From positions 124,001 to 188,000 of the forward strand of contig NZ_MEIK01000029.1 of the NCBI RefSeq assembly GCF_002777855.1: 64,000 nt of DNA. Reading direction: 5' to 3'. This stretch comes from Snodgrassella alvi (lineage in GTDB: Bacteria > Pseudomonadota > Gammaproteobacteria > Burkholderiales > Neisseriaceae). The notes beneath the pieces were generated by a model that saw only the letters and a list, made by a program, of their open reading frames with translations, ran no database searches and was not told where the DNA came from. A program made the translations under genes and the position numbers. Of this stretch, positions 25,842 through 37,463 are shown piece after piece. How positions within the stretch are numbered: the first letter of the stretch is position 1; each line of letters begins with the position of its first letter.

Positions 25842-27626
25842 ATGACCATCCCTCTATCTCCCGAATTGTTGCAATCGTTAAATAAGCTGTCGCCAACGCA
25901 GCTAGCGTGGCTCTCTGGCTATACATGGGCACAAAGCCAGCAGGCAGGTACCACCTCCCCTGCCACGGCAACCGCAGCGGCCATCAACAGCACAGCACCA
26001 ATAGCGCGCAACGTACGGGTATTGTCTGCGTCACAAACCGGTAATGCTCGCCGCGTGGCTGAAAACCTGCAACTGAAACTAGAAGCAGCCGGTATCAGTG
26101 CCACCCTAACTGCTTGCGGCGATTACAAAAACAAACAACTGATCAGTGAAGACATTCTTCTACTTGTCACCTCCACTCAGGGCGAGGGCGAGCCGCCGGA
26201 AGAAGCTTTGCCGTTATATAAATATCTATCTGGTAAAAAAGCACCTGTGCTGAATCAGCTTCACTTTGCCGTGCTAGGCCTAGGTGACAGCAGCTATCCG
26301 CAATTTTGCCAGTGTGGCAAAGATTTTGACCAACTACTGGCACAGCTTGGTGGCGAGCGTCTGGCCGAACGGGTAGATTGTGACGTTGACTACCAGAGCA
26401 GTGCAGCCGCGTGGCAGGACACAATTGTTGCCATCATCAGTGAGCTGAACACCACTCAGGCTGACGAAAATACAGAGGTTCAGCAAAGCGTTGTAGCCGC
26501 TCAGACCGCGGTATTCACTCGAGCTGCGCCTTTTACTGCCAGCCTGAGCCTGCGTCAACGTATTACCACCCCAAATGCCAGTAAAGATGTCGAACACGTC
26601 GAAATAGACCTCAGTGGCTCTGGTATCCGCTATCAACCTGGGGATGCGCTGGGCGTGTACTATCAAAACGCAGACACACTGGTAGACGAGATTTTGCAAC
26701 ATGCACAGGTCGATAAAGCAGCATCAGTGCGGTTGAGCGATGGTCGCGAAATACCCATTGCACAGGCATTACAGCAGGAGCTAGACATTACCCAAAACAC
26801 GCCAGCGTTGGTTCAGGCCTATGCGCAGCAAATACAGAATACAGAGCTGAACGAAATCATTGCCGATGCCGAGGCACTCAGACAGCTGATTGACACCACC
26901 CCGCCGGTGAGTCTGCTGGCTACCTACCCCCATCTACTCAGCGCACAAGCACTGCACGACCTGTTTCGTCCACTGACCCCGCGCCTGTATTCCATTGCTT
27001 CCAGTCAGGACGAAGTTGGCGAAGAAGTCCATTTAACGGTCGGCGTGGTACGCTTCAGCCAACGAGGGCAACAATATACCGGCGGCGCCTCCGGTTTTCT
27101 GGGAGAACACTTGCAAGAGGGCGAACCTGTACGCGTATTTATCGAAGAAAACCACCGCTTCCGCTTACCTGAAGATGGCACTACGCCTATTATCATGATT
27201 GCCGCCGGCACCGGTATCGCACCATTCCGTGCATTTATGCAGCAGCGCGACGCTGACGGTGCCAGTGGCGACAACTGGCTGTTTTTTGGGAATCAGAAAT
27301 TTACCGATGATTTCCTTTATCAGGCTGAATGGCTGCAATACCGCAAAAACGGATTGCTGACACGTTACGATTTCGCATGGAGCCGGCAGGCTAATGAAAA
27401 AATCTATGTGCAGCACAAACTGCGTGAACAAGCCGCCGATATCTGGGCATGGCTGCAACGCGGTGCACATATCTATGTGTGCGGCGATGCCACTAAAATG
27501 GCACGCGATGTAGAGCAAGCGCTCTTAGACATTGTGTCAGCACAAGGGCAGCTTAGCACCGAAGACGCCGATGAATACCTGAGTGAACTTAGACAAGAGC
27601 AGCGATATCAGCGCGATGTCTATTGA
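25842..27626 (+). CDS. cysJ: Sulfite reductase flavoprotein alpha subunit
   Basis: Carries electrons from NADPH through FAD and FMN to the haemoprotein CysI. The 594-residue protein has the FMN flavodoxin domain (SASQTGNARRVAENL, STQGEGEPPEEA, GLGDSSYPQFC), a connecting domain, the FAD site (RLYSIASSQDE, GGASGFLG) and the NADP site (AAGTGIAPFRAFMQQR, YVCGDATKMARDV), ending in RYQRDVY as in E. coli. The partner cysI does not follow; an acyltransferase gene does. Full length and intact. Confidence 0.94.
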   Translation: MTIPLSPELLQSLNKLSPTQLAWLSGYTWAQSQQAGTTSPATATAAAINSTAPIARNVRVLSASQTGNARRVAENLQLKLEAAGISATLTACGDYKNKQLISEDILLLVTSTQGEGEPPEEALPLYKYLSGKKAPVLNQLHFAVLGLGDSSYPQFCQCGKDFDQLLAQLGGERLAERVDCDVDYQSSAAAWQDTIVAIISELNTTQADENTEVQQSVVAAQTAVFTRAAPFTASLSLRQRITTPNASKDVEHVEIDLSGSGIRYQPGDALGVYYQNADTLVDEILQHAQVDKAASVRLSDGREIPIAQALQQELDITQNTPALVQAYAQQIQNTELNEIIADAEALRQLIDTTPPVSLLATYPHLLSAQALHDLFRPLTPRLYSIASSQDEVGEEVHLTVGVVRFSQRGQQYTGGASGFLGEHLQEGEPVRVFIEENHRFRLPEDGTTPIIMIAAGTGIAPFRAFMQQRDADGASGDNWLFFGNQKFTDDFLYQAEWLQYRKNGLLTRYDFAWSRQANEKIYVQHKLREQAADIWAWLQRGAHIYVCGDATKMARDVEQALLDIVSAQGQLSTEDADEYLSELRQEQRYQRDVY

Positions 27627-27716
27627 AACTTGCGTCATTCTGGTAATAAAAATTCAACTATCCTAACCAAACCCGTTAATATGTCGTGGTAGCCAACCAT
27701 ATTACTGGGCAGTATT

Positions 27717-28853
27717 ATGCTTTATTCATACCAGATGTATGTCTGGATACTGGGATTATTATTACTATCTTGGATACTGTTCGGTTCACGGCTGTTTGCT
27801 TTTATGGATGCAGCCGAAGACCGGCGCGTTAAACGGTTGGATGGCCTACGCTTTATACTGGCATTTAGCGTTGCTATGCACCATTTTGTTTATAGTTACC
27901 ATTATCTACATGGTCAACCATGGACACCCGCGGTATTTAGCCATAATCAGCTCAATCTGCGTATGGGTTCTTTCGGCGTCAGCTTATTTTTTATGCTGTC
28001 AGGCTATCTGTTTGCCCGAAGCAGTCCGGCTTCGTGGCTGACGTTTTACCGCAAGCGCTTCCTGCGAATCGCCCCGCTGTTTTATCTGTCCTCCGCCTGT
28101 TGCGTACTGCTGGCACTGTATCTGCAACGGCACACATTCGTCAGCCGCGATATGCTGCTAAACCTATATTACTGGTTTGATGCCGGCATCAGCGGCAGCA
28201 AACCCGCCCTGTTTGGCATGCAGGATGCGCGCCTAATAAACGCTGGTGTAGCATGGAGCTTATACTGGGAATGGGCATTCTATTTCTCCCTGCCATTGTG
28301 GTGTCTCCTACGCCAGAAAACTGGTCTGTTACCATTGGCATTGGTTGTCTTATTTATCTCAGCTTATGGAATCGCTACATTTAATGCACAAAAAGCATAT
28401 TTCATTGCCTGCTTTGCCGTCGGCGTACTTGCCAGAGCAGTGTCCGACACCGTACAAGCACCCAAAAAAATGTGTGATTACGGGAGCGTGTTTATTCTGC
28501 TGCTGATTTTTAGTATCACAAATGGACGCTACCAAATCAGCTTTCTCCCCTTGTATGGACTACTGTTTATCCTCATCGCGTTGGGTGGTGATCTATTCGG
28601 ATTACTGCGATTAAAAGCCTTCGTGCGGCTGGGTGATGCCAGCTACAGCATTTATCTGCTGCACGGAATAGGTTGGTTTTGTCTGAATAAAACCATTCAG
28701 CTTAATACAATCAACTTGAGTCAGACCGAATACACTTTATTGGCTACAGTGGTATTGGTAAGTGTATTGATTATCTGCACGCTCACGTATCAGTATATCG
28801 AAAAACCTTTTATGGCCTTAGGCCGACGTCAATCACCGTGGCTGAAGCAATAA
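27717..28853 (+). CDS. Acyltransferase family 3 membrane protein
   Basis: A 378-residue protein with about ten membrane helices. After a first helix, RRVKRLDGLRFILAFSV is the RxDGLR motif and AMHHF gives the family's active-site His; FFMLSGYLFAR and FYRKRFLRIAPLFYLSS are also typical of OafA/YrhL-like O-acyltransferases. These transfer acetyl groups to extracytoplasmic glycans, lipids or peptidoglycan. The substrate is unknown; the glycan operon of this window is too far away to be linked with confidence. The gene is followed by a shared terminator with the convergent MFS gene. Confidence 0.87.
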   Translation: MLYSYQMYVWILGLLLLSWILFGSRLFAFMDAAEDRRVKRLDGLRFILAFSVAMHHFVYSYHYLHGQPWTPAVFSHNQLNLRMGSFGVSLFFMLSGYLFARSSPASWLTFYRKRFLRIAPLFYLSSACCVLLALYLQRHTFVSRDMLLNLYYWFDAGISGSKPALFGMQDARLINAGVAWSLYWEWAFYFSLPLWCLLRQKTGLLPLALVVLFISAYGIATFNAQKAYFIACFAVGVLARAVSDTVQAPKKMCDYGSVFILLLIFSITNGRYQISFLPLYGLLFILIALGGDLFGLLRLKAFVRLGDASYSIYLLHGIGWFCLNKTIQLNTINLSQTEYTLLATVVLVSVLIICTLTYQYIEKPFMALGRRQSPWLKQ

Positions 28854-28872
28854 AGTTTTTGTACCAACAAAC

Positions 28873-28909
28873 AAACTGTCCAGAATAGAACGACTATTCT
28901 GGACAGTTT
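28873..28909. terminator. Perfect 16-base bidirectional terminator
   Basis: AAACTGTCCAGAATAG pairs perfectly with CTATTCTGGACAGTTT around AACGA between the convergent acyltransferase and MFS genes. Confidence 0.85.
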
Positions 28910-28942
28910 GTAGTGTAAAGAAGCAAAATTTATTTGCGTGTA

Positions 28943-30250
28943 CTAATTATCTTCGCGCTGATTATCTGAATTTTGCAAAGTATCGTGCACATGCTGCTCC
29001 GCACTATGTGCATCATATGGCGTGTCTGTAGCTGCATTATTGCGTGGGTCGAGCTCAGCGGTCATCGGACCTACATTACCCGATACCGGTACATAAACAC
29101 TGCGCTGGGAAACCGGTACAGAGGGCTGCATAAACGCGTAAATTGCCAGTAAAGCAGCCATAATCGCATAAACGCTATAAAAACCGAAATGGTTAAATAG
29201 CTGCATCATTGTACCCAGCAGCAATGGTGCCACCAATGAACCCAGACCATACACAAACAGCAGGCAGCGGTTAACTTCCACCGTATTCATATTGGCTGGC
29301 AGTACATCATTGGCTCGTGCAAGCCCCAGAGCATACATGGGAAAGCCACTGCAACCGATGGCCAGCGCAATCACACATTGTGCCCAGATATTGCCTGGTA
29401 GAATTAGTAACAGCATCATGCCACTGATTGCTGCTGTTGTGGCAACACAGGCGCAGCCGAATATGGTGCGCGGACGGCCAAATTTATTTGAGAGCCACGC
29501 GATAAATAGCTGAATCGTGAAGCCGCCCACCATTGCTGAGCCCAGAAAAAGAGAAACCTTAGGCAAACTGTAGCCCAGTTTCAGCATAAACACCGAGCCC
29601 ATGGTAAAAAAGCCATTGATGAATATGCCGGCCATAAAGCAGGCTATCCACGCCAGTGGTACGATCGATAGCACATGCGGTAGACTAATCCGCTCTCGCT
29701 TTGGAATCTCCGGCTGCTTCATTCTGGTTAGCCCTACCGGCAGCGTCGCCGCTATCACCAATATTGCTGCCAGCGTAAAGATGTTATTACTGGACATATT
29801 CAGACTCAGCAGCAAAACACTGGTAGCAGAAGAAATGTAATACACCACTTCATATAAGGCCAGTATCTTAGCGCGTGTCTGTGGCACACTACGCGCCGTA
29901 AACCAGCTTTCCACCACCATCAGCAAACTGTAATGACAAAACCCCAATACAGCACGCAGCACACCCCACATCCACAGCTGTTCCACCATCAGATGGGCGA
30001 GGGCGGCAATGGCAAACAGCGCACCAAAAACACTGAAGCTGCGAATATGACCAACACGCGAAATAATACGGTGGGAGACAATGGCGGATATGGTGCCACC
30101 AATAAAAAAGCCAGCATTCAGCACCCCGATGGTGATATTACTGACTCCCATCTGGGACAGTTTCACCCCAGCCGAATTCAGAAACAGCCCGTAACCGGAA
30201 AACAGAAAAAAAATCGAACCGTACAAAGACAGAAACTGACGTGTATGCAT
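28943..30250 (-). CDS. Major facilitator transporter, YcaD-like
   Basis: The 435-residue protein has twelve membrane segments, the first loop AGVKLSQMGVSNITIGVLNAGFFIG in two halves, and VVESWFTARSVPQTRAKILALYEVVYY, which marks the YcaD/YfkF subgroup of MFS. The C-terminal 70 residues are polar and His/Asp-rich and probably cytoplasmic. The substrate is not known for this subgroup. It is the only gene between two rightward blocks that points left, apart from RNase P RNA further on. Confidence 0.85.
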   Translation of the reverse strand: MHTRQFLSLYGSIFFLFSGYGLFLNSAGVKLSQMGVSNITIGVLNAGFFIGGTISAIVSHRIISRVGHIRSFSVFGALFAIAALAHLMVEQLWMWGVLRAVLGFCHYSLLMVVESWFTARSVPQTRAKILALYEVVYYISSATSVLLLSLNMSSNNIFTLAAILVIAATLPVGLTRMKQPEIPKRERISLPHVLSIVPLAWIACFMAGIFINGFFTMGSVFMLKLGYSLPKVSLFLGSAMVGGFTIQLFIAWLSNKFGRPRTIFGCACVATTAAISGMMLLLILPGNIWAQCVIALAIGCSGFPMYALGLARANDVLPANMNTVEVNRCLLFVYGLGSLVAPLLLGTMMQLFNHFGFYSVYAIMAALLAIYAFMQPSVPVSQRSVYVPVSGNVGPMTAELDPRNNAATDTPYDAHSAEQHVHDTLQNSDNQREDN

Positions 30251-30861
30251 GCTGATACCGAAAATTAAACAATTGCCAAGCCTGACATAAAACAGCCGTT
30301 AGTGTAAAGCTTGTTGCAAGCAGAATAAACGTTAAATTAACAGACAATGCAATAACCGCTCATACACCACTTCTGCTACAGCGTGTATCACGCCTGAAGT
30401 TTAACCGCGCTTAATAATCGTTAGCATCGGCAGTAAGCAGTCTTAGCATGCAAACAAAAACCTAATTTTTCAATTACAGACAAATAGATACTGCCTGATG
30501 GTTATGTATGTTTTCTAAATCAGGGTAATCGTGTCTAATACCTAATCTTTTCCGATTTATGAGCACTAGGTTTCGCTCCATCAGCCCGAAAGTAAAACCA
30601 TAATATTGCATTTTATTGTTCTAGTTGCATATGTAGGTCATTGGACAAAGAACCAATAATCGATGAAGCGGCAAAGTAGATAATAAAGGGGTAACCGCAG
30701 TAGATTAGGTTAGTGAATATGAAAATATCAGCACCCGTCCCAAACGACTTCCCAATCCGTACTCAACAGTGACAGCATTGGTAATATTGGTAATAAATGA
30801 TAAGCCGGTACATGGCTGCCAGAGAAAAAATAGCCAGCGCTAAAAATTTAGAAAGATGCAA
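30251..30861. other. Gene-free stretch between the MFS gene and rnpB
   Basis: AT-rich, with no frame that resembles a protein and no strong hairpin. It should hold the MFS promoter and the rnpB 3' end signal, neither of which is obvious. Confidence 0.4.
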
Positions 30862-31228
30862 GGGCACATCAGACAACCGATAAGCCGGGTTCTGTCGTGG
30901 ACAGTCATTCATCTGGGCGACACATTACTGTGCCGCTCAAGCAACCTACCCGAATGCTCGGCGAGCAGCGTCAGCGCATTCTGTTTGGTCTTGCTCCGAA
31001 TGGGGTTTGGCCTGCTACACGTTGTTACCAACGGCACGGTGCGCTCTTACCGCACCATTTCACCCTTACCTGTGCTATGAAACATAGCCATCGGCGGTTA
31101 TGCTTTCTGTTCCACTTTCCGTCGCCTCACGGCGCCCGGCTGTTAGCCGGCATTCTGCTCTGCGGAGCCCGGACTTTCCTCCATGCACTCAATAGTACAC
31201 AGCGACTGTCTGGTATGCTGATGTGCCG
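30862..31228 (-). ncRNA. rnpB: RNase P RNA (M1 RNA, bacterial type A)
   Basis: The catalytic RNA that trims tRNA 5' ends, with protein C5. Read leftward, it has all the conserved blocks: GACAGTCGC near the 5' end, GAGGAAAGTCCGGGCTCC, ACCGCCGATGGC, CAGGTAAGGGTGAAA, GTGCGGTAAGAGCGCACC, CATTCGGGTAGG, and near the 3' end ATGAATGACTGTCCACGAC and ACCCGGCTTATCGG. The ends are set by helix P1: CACATCAG at the 5' end pairs with CTGATGTG at the 3' end. Two open frames on the plus strand here (30856 and 30897) are accidental. Exact ends may differ by a few bases. Confidence 0.97.
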
Positions 31229-31363
31229 GCGCGATTTTAACACAAACCCTCAAAGCTGATTTATATTTCAGATTATGTATAATGATTTCATTCATCATTA
31301 TTCCTGCTGTCCCCGCAGCGTGTACCGCTGCTTTGGCATTATTATGCAGAAAGTTTATGCAGT

Positions 31364-33205
31364 ATGTTACTGAACCGATTCTTCAGCTGGTTTGAAAACC
31401 GCATTGATGCATACCCTGAAACCTTGCCGCAGCCGCCAAAAAAAGGTGTACTGCCATTTATCTGGAGCTGTCTAGAAGGCGCGCGACTGTGGCTACTGGT
31501 GATGGTTATAATGACCATAGGTACAGGGATACTAGAAGCACTGGTGTTTCGCTTTCTTGGCACCGTTATCGATTGGCTGGGGGCGTATGCACCGGCCAGA
31601 TTGTGGCCGGAAAAAGGCCACGAACTGCTGCTAATGGCAGCGGTCATGGTTTTCAGCATATTCTGGTCTTTCCTATCTTCCAATGTACAGTTTCAGACGC
31701 TTCAGGGTGCCTTTCCGATGCGCCTGCGCTGGAATTTTCATCGTCTAATGCTTGGCCAAAGCATGGGTTTTTATCAAGACGAATTTGCCGGACGCGTGTC
31801 AGCTAAAGTGATGCAAACGGCCTTGGCGGTGCGCGACACTGTGATGTCAGTAGCCAATATGCTGGTGTATGTGCTGGTGTATTTCGTCACCAGCGGCATC
31901 ATACTGGCCGGTATGGACGGTTGGCTGTTGCTACCCTTTATCATGTGGATTGTGCTGTTTGTACTGGTATTACGCTTTCTGATTCCGCGCCTATCCAAAA
32001 CTGCACAGCAGCAGGCAGATGCACGCAGCCTGATGACCGGACGCATCACCGATGCCTATACTAATATAGCCACCGTGAAACTGTTTTCTCACAGCGCGCG
32101 TGAAGCAGCTTATGCCAAAGCTTCCATGCAGGAGTTTCTGGTTACAGTGAATGCTCAGATGAGATTGGCTACTTTGCTAGACAGCCTGAGTACCGCCATC
32201 AATATTTTATTGGTGGTCAGCTCAGCTGGTCTGGGCATCTGGCTGTGGATAAACGGGCAAGTGGGAGTCGGCGCCATTGCCACCGCTACGGCTATGGCCT
32301 CACGCATCAATGGGCTGTCACGCTGGGTAATGTGGGAAAGTGCGCGCCTGTTTGAAAACATTGGTACCGTTGAAGACGGCATGAACATCTTATCCCGTCC
32401 TCATGCAATAGTCGACAAACCTAAAGCCTTGCCATTAAAAGTAAACCAGGGCGCCATTGATTTTGAGCATGTCAGCTTTGCCTACAGTGCCGACAAACCC
32501 CTATTAAACGATTTTAATCTGCACATCCGCGCCGGCGAAAAAGTCGGTCTGGTCGGACGTAGCGGTGCAGGTAAAACCACACTTACTAACCTGTTACTGC
32601 GGTTTTATGATGTGCAGAGTGGGCGTATTTTAATAGACGGGCAGGATATCCGCGATGTCACACAAGACAGTTTGCGTGCTGCACTAGGGCTTGTTACACA
32701 GGATACTTCGTTGCTGCATCGTTCCGTGCGGGACAATATTGTCTATGGCCGCCCTGATGCTTCTGAATCAGCCATGCAGCAGGCGGCACAGCAGGCCGCT
32801 GCAGATGGCTTTATTCCAGCTCTGAGCGATGCCCGAGGGCGACATGGCTATGATGCACACGTCGGAGAGCGTGGTGTGAAACTGTCCGGTGGCCAACGTC
32901 AGCGCATTGCCATTGCGCGGGTGATTTTAAAAGATGCGCCGATTCTGCTGCTAGATGAAGCCACCAGCGCCCTAGATTCAGAAGTAGAAGCCGCGATTCA
33001 GGAAAACCTGACCCGTCTGATGCAGGGCAAAACTGTAGTAGCCATTGCCCATCGCCTATCAACCATTGCCGCCATGGATCGACTGATTGTCATGGACAAA
33101 GGACAGATAGTCGAGCAAGGTACCCATAGTGAGCTGTTGGCTAGAAACGGCGTTTATGCCATGTTGTGGCAGCGCCAGAGCGGCGGTTTTTTGCCTGAGA
33201 ACTAA
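31364..33205 (+). CDS. ABC exporter, fused permease-ATPase (MsbA/multidrug type)
   Basis: A 613-residue half-transporter. The first 340 residues have six membrane helices of the type IV exporter fold; the ATPase has Walker A VGRSGAGKTTLTNLLL, Q-loop VTQDTSLLHRSVRDNI, signature KLSGGQRQRIAIAR, Walker B ILLLDEATSALD and switch AHRLSTI. It works as a homodimer, or with a second half-transporter not present here, and expels lipids or drugs. Homologues are annotated as multidrug exporters; the substrate is unknown. The start lacks a clear ribosome-binding site. Confidence 0.9.
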   Translation: MLLNRFFSWFENRIDAYPETLPQPPKKGVLPFIWSCLEGARLWLLVMVIMTIGTGILEALVFRFLGTVIDWLGAYAPARLWPEKGHELLLMAAVMVFSIFWSFLSSNVQFQTLQGAFPMRLRWNFHRLMLGQSMGFYQDEFAGRVSAKVMQTALAVRDTVMSVANMLVYVLVYFVTSGIILAGMDGWLLLPFIMWIVLFVLVLRFLIPRLSKTAQQQADARSLMTGRITDAYTNIATVKLFSHSAREAAYAKASMQEFLVTVNAQMRLATLLDSLSTAINILLVVSSAGLGIWLWINGQVGVGAIATATAMASRINGLSRWVMWESARLFENIGTVEDGMNILSRPHAIVDKPKALPLKVNQGAIDFEHVSFAYSADKPLLNDFNLHIRAGEKVGLVGRSGAGKTTLTNLLLRFYDVQSGRILIDGQDIRDVTQDSLRAALGLVTQDTSLLHRSVRDNIVYGRPDASESAMQQAAQQAAADGFIPALSDARGRHGYDAHVGERGVKLSGGQRQRIAIARVILKDAPILLLDEATSALDSEVEAAIQENLTRLMQGKTVVAIAHRLSTIAAMDRLIVMDKGQIVEQGTHSELLARNGVYAMLWQRQSGGFLPEN

Positions 33206-33305
33206 ATATAACCAGTGCACCACAACTCTTTTCGTTAACATATAACTGTTCTACAATGGCTGCAATTGATTTTGAATAATTAACGCTATAACAAGGAGAA
33301 GTCGT

Positions 33306-35003
33306 ATGGATGTCCATACACAGTCACAACTGATTCAAACATTACAGGGGATAGTTGGTAACGAGCACACCCTTACTGATCCTGCGCACACCTTGCCATA
33401 CCGGCAGGGTATTCGGTTTGGTGTGGGCAATGCGTTGGCCGTCGTGCTTCCGGGTACACTGGTTGAACAGTGGCGTGTGTTAAAAGCCTGTGTCGAAGCT
33501 GATGTAATTGTCATCACCCAATCTGCCAATACCGGGCTCACCGGCGGGTCCACACCGGATGGCAACGATTACGACCGGCCAATTGTGATAGTCAGCACCC
33601 GTCGGCTAGATGGTATTCAGGTGATTGAAAATGGTGAACAAGTCGTGTGTCTGCCTGGCAGTACCCTCTACCGGCTGGAAAAAGAGCTGAAAAAATACCA
33701 GCGCGGCCCGCATTCAGTGATTGGTTCATCCTGTATCGGAGCTTCAGTAATGGGTGGCGTCTGCAATAACTCTGGCGGTTCGCTTATTCAGCGCGGCCCC
33801 GCTTATACCCAGATGGCGGTTTTTGCCCAGCTAGATGAAAACAGCCAGCTACATCTGGTTAACCACCTTGGCATAGAGCTGGGAGACGATCCCGAAACCA
33901 TTCTGACTAATCTGCAAAACCGCCATTACACCGAAAAAGATATCAAACGCGATGCTGGTATGGGACATGACCACGACTACCGCAACCACGTACGCGAAAT
34001 TGATGCCGACACACCAGCGCGGTTTAACGCAGATCCTGCGCGCCACTATGAAGCTTCCGGCAGTGCCGGTCGACTGATGGTTTTTGCCGTACGTCTGGAT
34101 ACATTCCCACTGGAAAAAACCTCCGCAGTATTCTACATCGGCAGCAATGATACCCATGAGCTAGACGACATCCGTCGCCATATTCTCGGTACCTTTAAAA
34201 ATCTGCCGGTATCCGGCGAATACATGCACCGCGAAGCTTTTGATATCGCAGCGGTATACGGCAAAGACATATTTGTAGCCATCCAGAAATTTGGTACCGA
34301 TGCCATGCCGCGTCTGTTTGCCTTTAAGAATTTCGTCGACCGCACCATGGCCAAAATTCCGTTTTTTCCCAAGAATTTCTCTGACCATTTTGCCGTATTC
34401 ATCTGCAAATTCCTGCCCCAGCACTTACCGCAGTCCATCCGCGATTATCGAGACCGTTATGAGCATCACCTGATATTGAAAATGGCAGATGAAGGCATTG
34501 CCGAAGCTGAAGCATTTTTAAAAACCTTTTTTGAGCAGAAAAGCGGCAGCTATTTCCGCTGTAACGAAAAAGAAGCTGAAGCTGCCATGCTGCATCGTTT
34601 TGCCGCAGCCGGTGCCGCCACTACCTACCGCAATGTGCACAGCGATACCGTAGAAAACATTGTTGCACTGGATGTCGCTTTGCGCCGCAATGATACAGAA
34701 TGGTTTGAAACCTTACCTGACAGCATCAATCAGCACTTTATCCATAAAATGTATTACGGCCACTTCTTCTGCCATGTATTCCATCAGGATTACATCGCCA
34801 AAAAGGGAACCGACTGCAATAAAGTTGAAGACGAAATGCTGGTACTGCTGGATCAGCGTGGTGCACAATATCCAGCCGAACACAATGTCGGACACCTGTA
34901 TCATGCCAAGCCGGAATTAAAAAAATTCTATCGTCAGCTCGATCCAACCAACAGCTTCAATCCCGGTATCGGCAAAACCTCGAAAAAGAAATACTGGGCG
35001 TAA
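33306..35003 (+). CDS. dld: Quinone-dependent D-lactate dehydrogenase
   Basis: A peripheral membrane flavoenzyme that oxidises D-lactate to pyruvate and passes electrons to the quinone pool. The 565-residue protein has the FAD-binding PCMH domain in the first 260 residues (QSANTGLTGGSTP, GPHSVIGSSCIGASVMGGVCNN in two pieces, GSAGRLMVFAVRLDTFP), and the large C-terminal cap and membrane-binding domains typical of E. coli Dld (571 residues), including HNVGHLYHAKPEL. AAGGAGA lies seven bases before the ATG. Transcribed alone with its own terminator. Confidence 0.95.
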   Translation: MDVHTQSQLIQTLQGIVGNEHTLTDPAHTLPYRQGIRFGVGNALAVVLPGTLVEQWRVLKACVEADVIVITQSANTGLTGGSTPDGNDYDRPIVIVSTRRLDGIQVIENGEQVVCLPGSTLYRLEKELKKYQRGPHSVIGSSCIGASVMGGVCNNSGGSLIQRGPAYTQMAVFAQLDENSQLHLVNHLGIELGDDPETILTNLQNRHYTEKDIKRDAGMGHDHDYRNHVREIDADTPARFNADPARHYEASGSAGRLMVFAVRLDTFPLEKTSAVFYIGSNDTHELDDIRRHILGTFKNLPVSGEYMHREAFDIAAVYGKDIFVAIQKFGTDAMPRLFAFKNFVDRTMAKIPFFPKNFSDHFAVFICKFLPQHLPQSIRDYRDRYEHHLILKMADEGIAEAEAFLKTFFEQKSGSYFRCNEKEAEAAMLHRFAAAGAATTYRNVHSDTVENIVALDVALRRNDTEWFETLPDSINQHFIHKMYYGHFFCHVFHQDYIAKKGTDCNKVEDEMLVLLDQRGAQYPAEHNVGHLYHAKPELKKFYRQLDPTNSFNPGIGKTSKKKYWA

Positions 35004-35017
35004 ACTTTTCCCCTCTC

Positions 35018-35054
35018 AGCCACCGGCCGGCAGTATCGGACGGTGGTTTTTTTT
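35018..35054 (+). terminator. dld terminator
   Basis: CCACCG (35020-35025) pairs with CGGTGG (35041-35046) with a partly paired loop, followed by eight Ts. Confidence 0.85.
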
Positions 35055-35154
35055 CGGCCGCGAAAATGGTTGCCATATTCTGCACATATTTATGAATGTT
35101 ATTCATAAGCCTATAAACATCACAATACTTAATCCGCACATACACACAGAGTAA

Positions 35155-36192
<1,038 letters not shown>

Positions 36193-36202
36193 CACACCAA
36201 CC

Positions 36203-37463
<1,261 letters not shown>

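Noticed and set aside
30856-31259. Two open frames on the plus strand
   Set aside because: They lie on top of RNase P RNA, whose conserved blocks are all present on the other strand.
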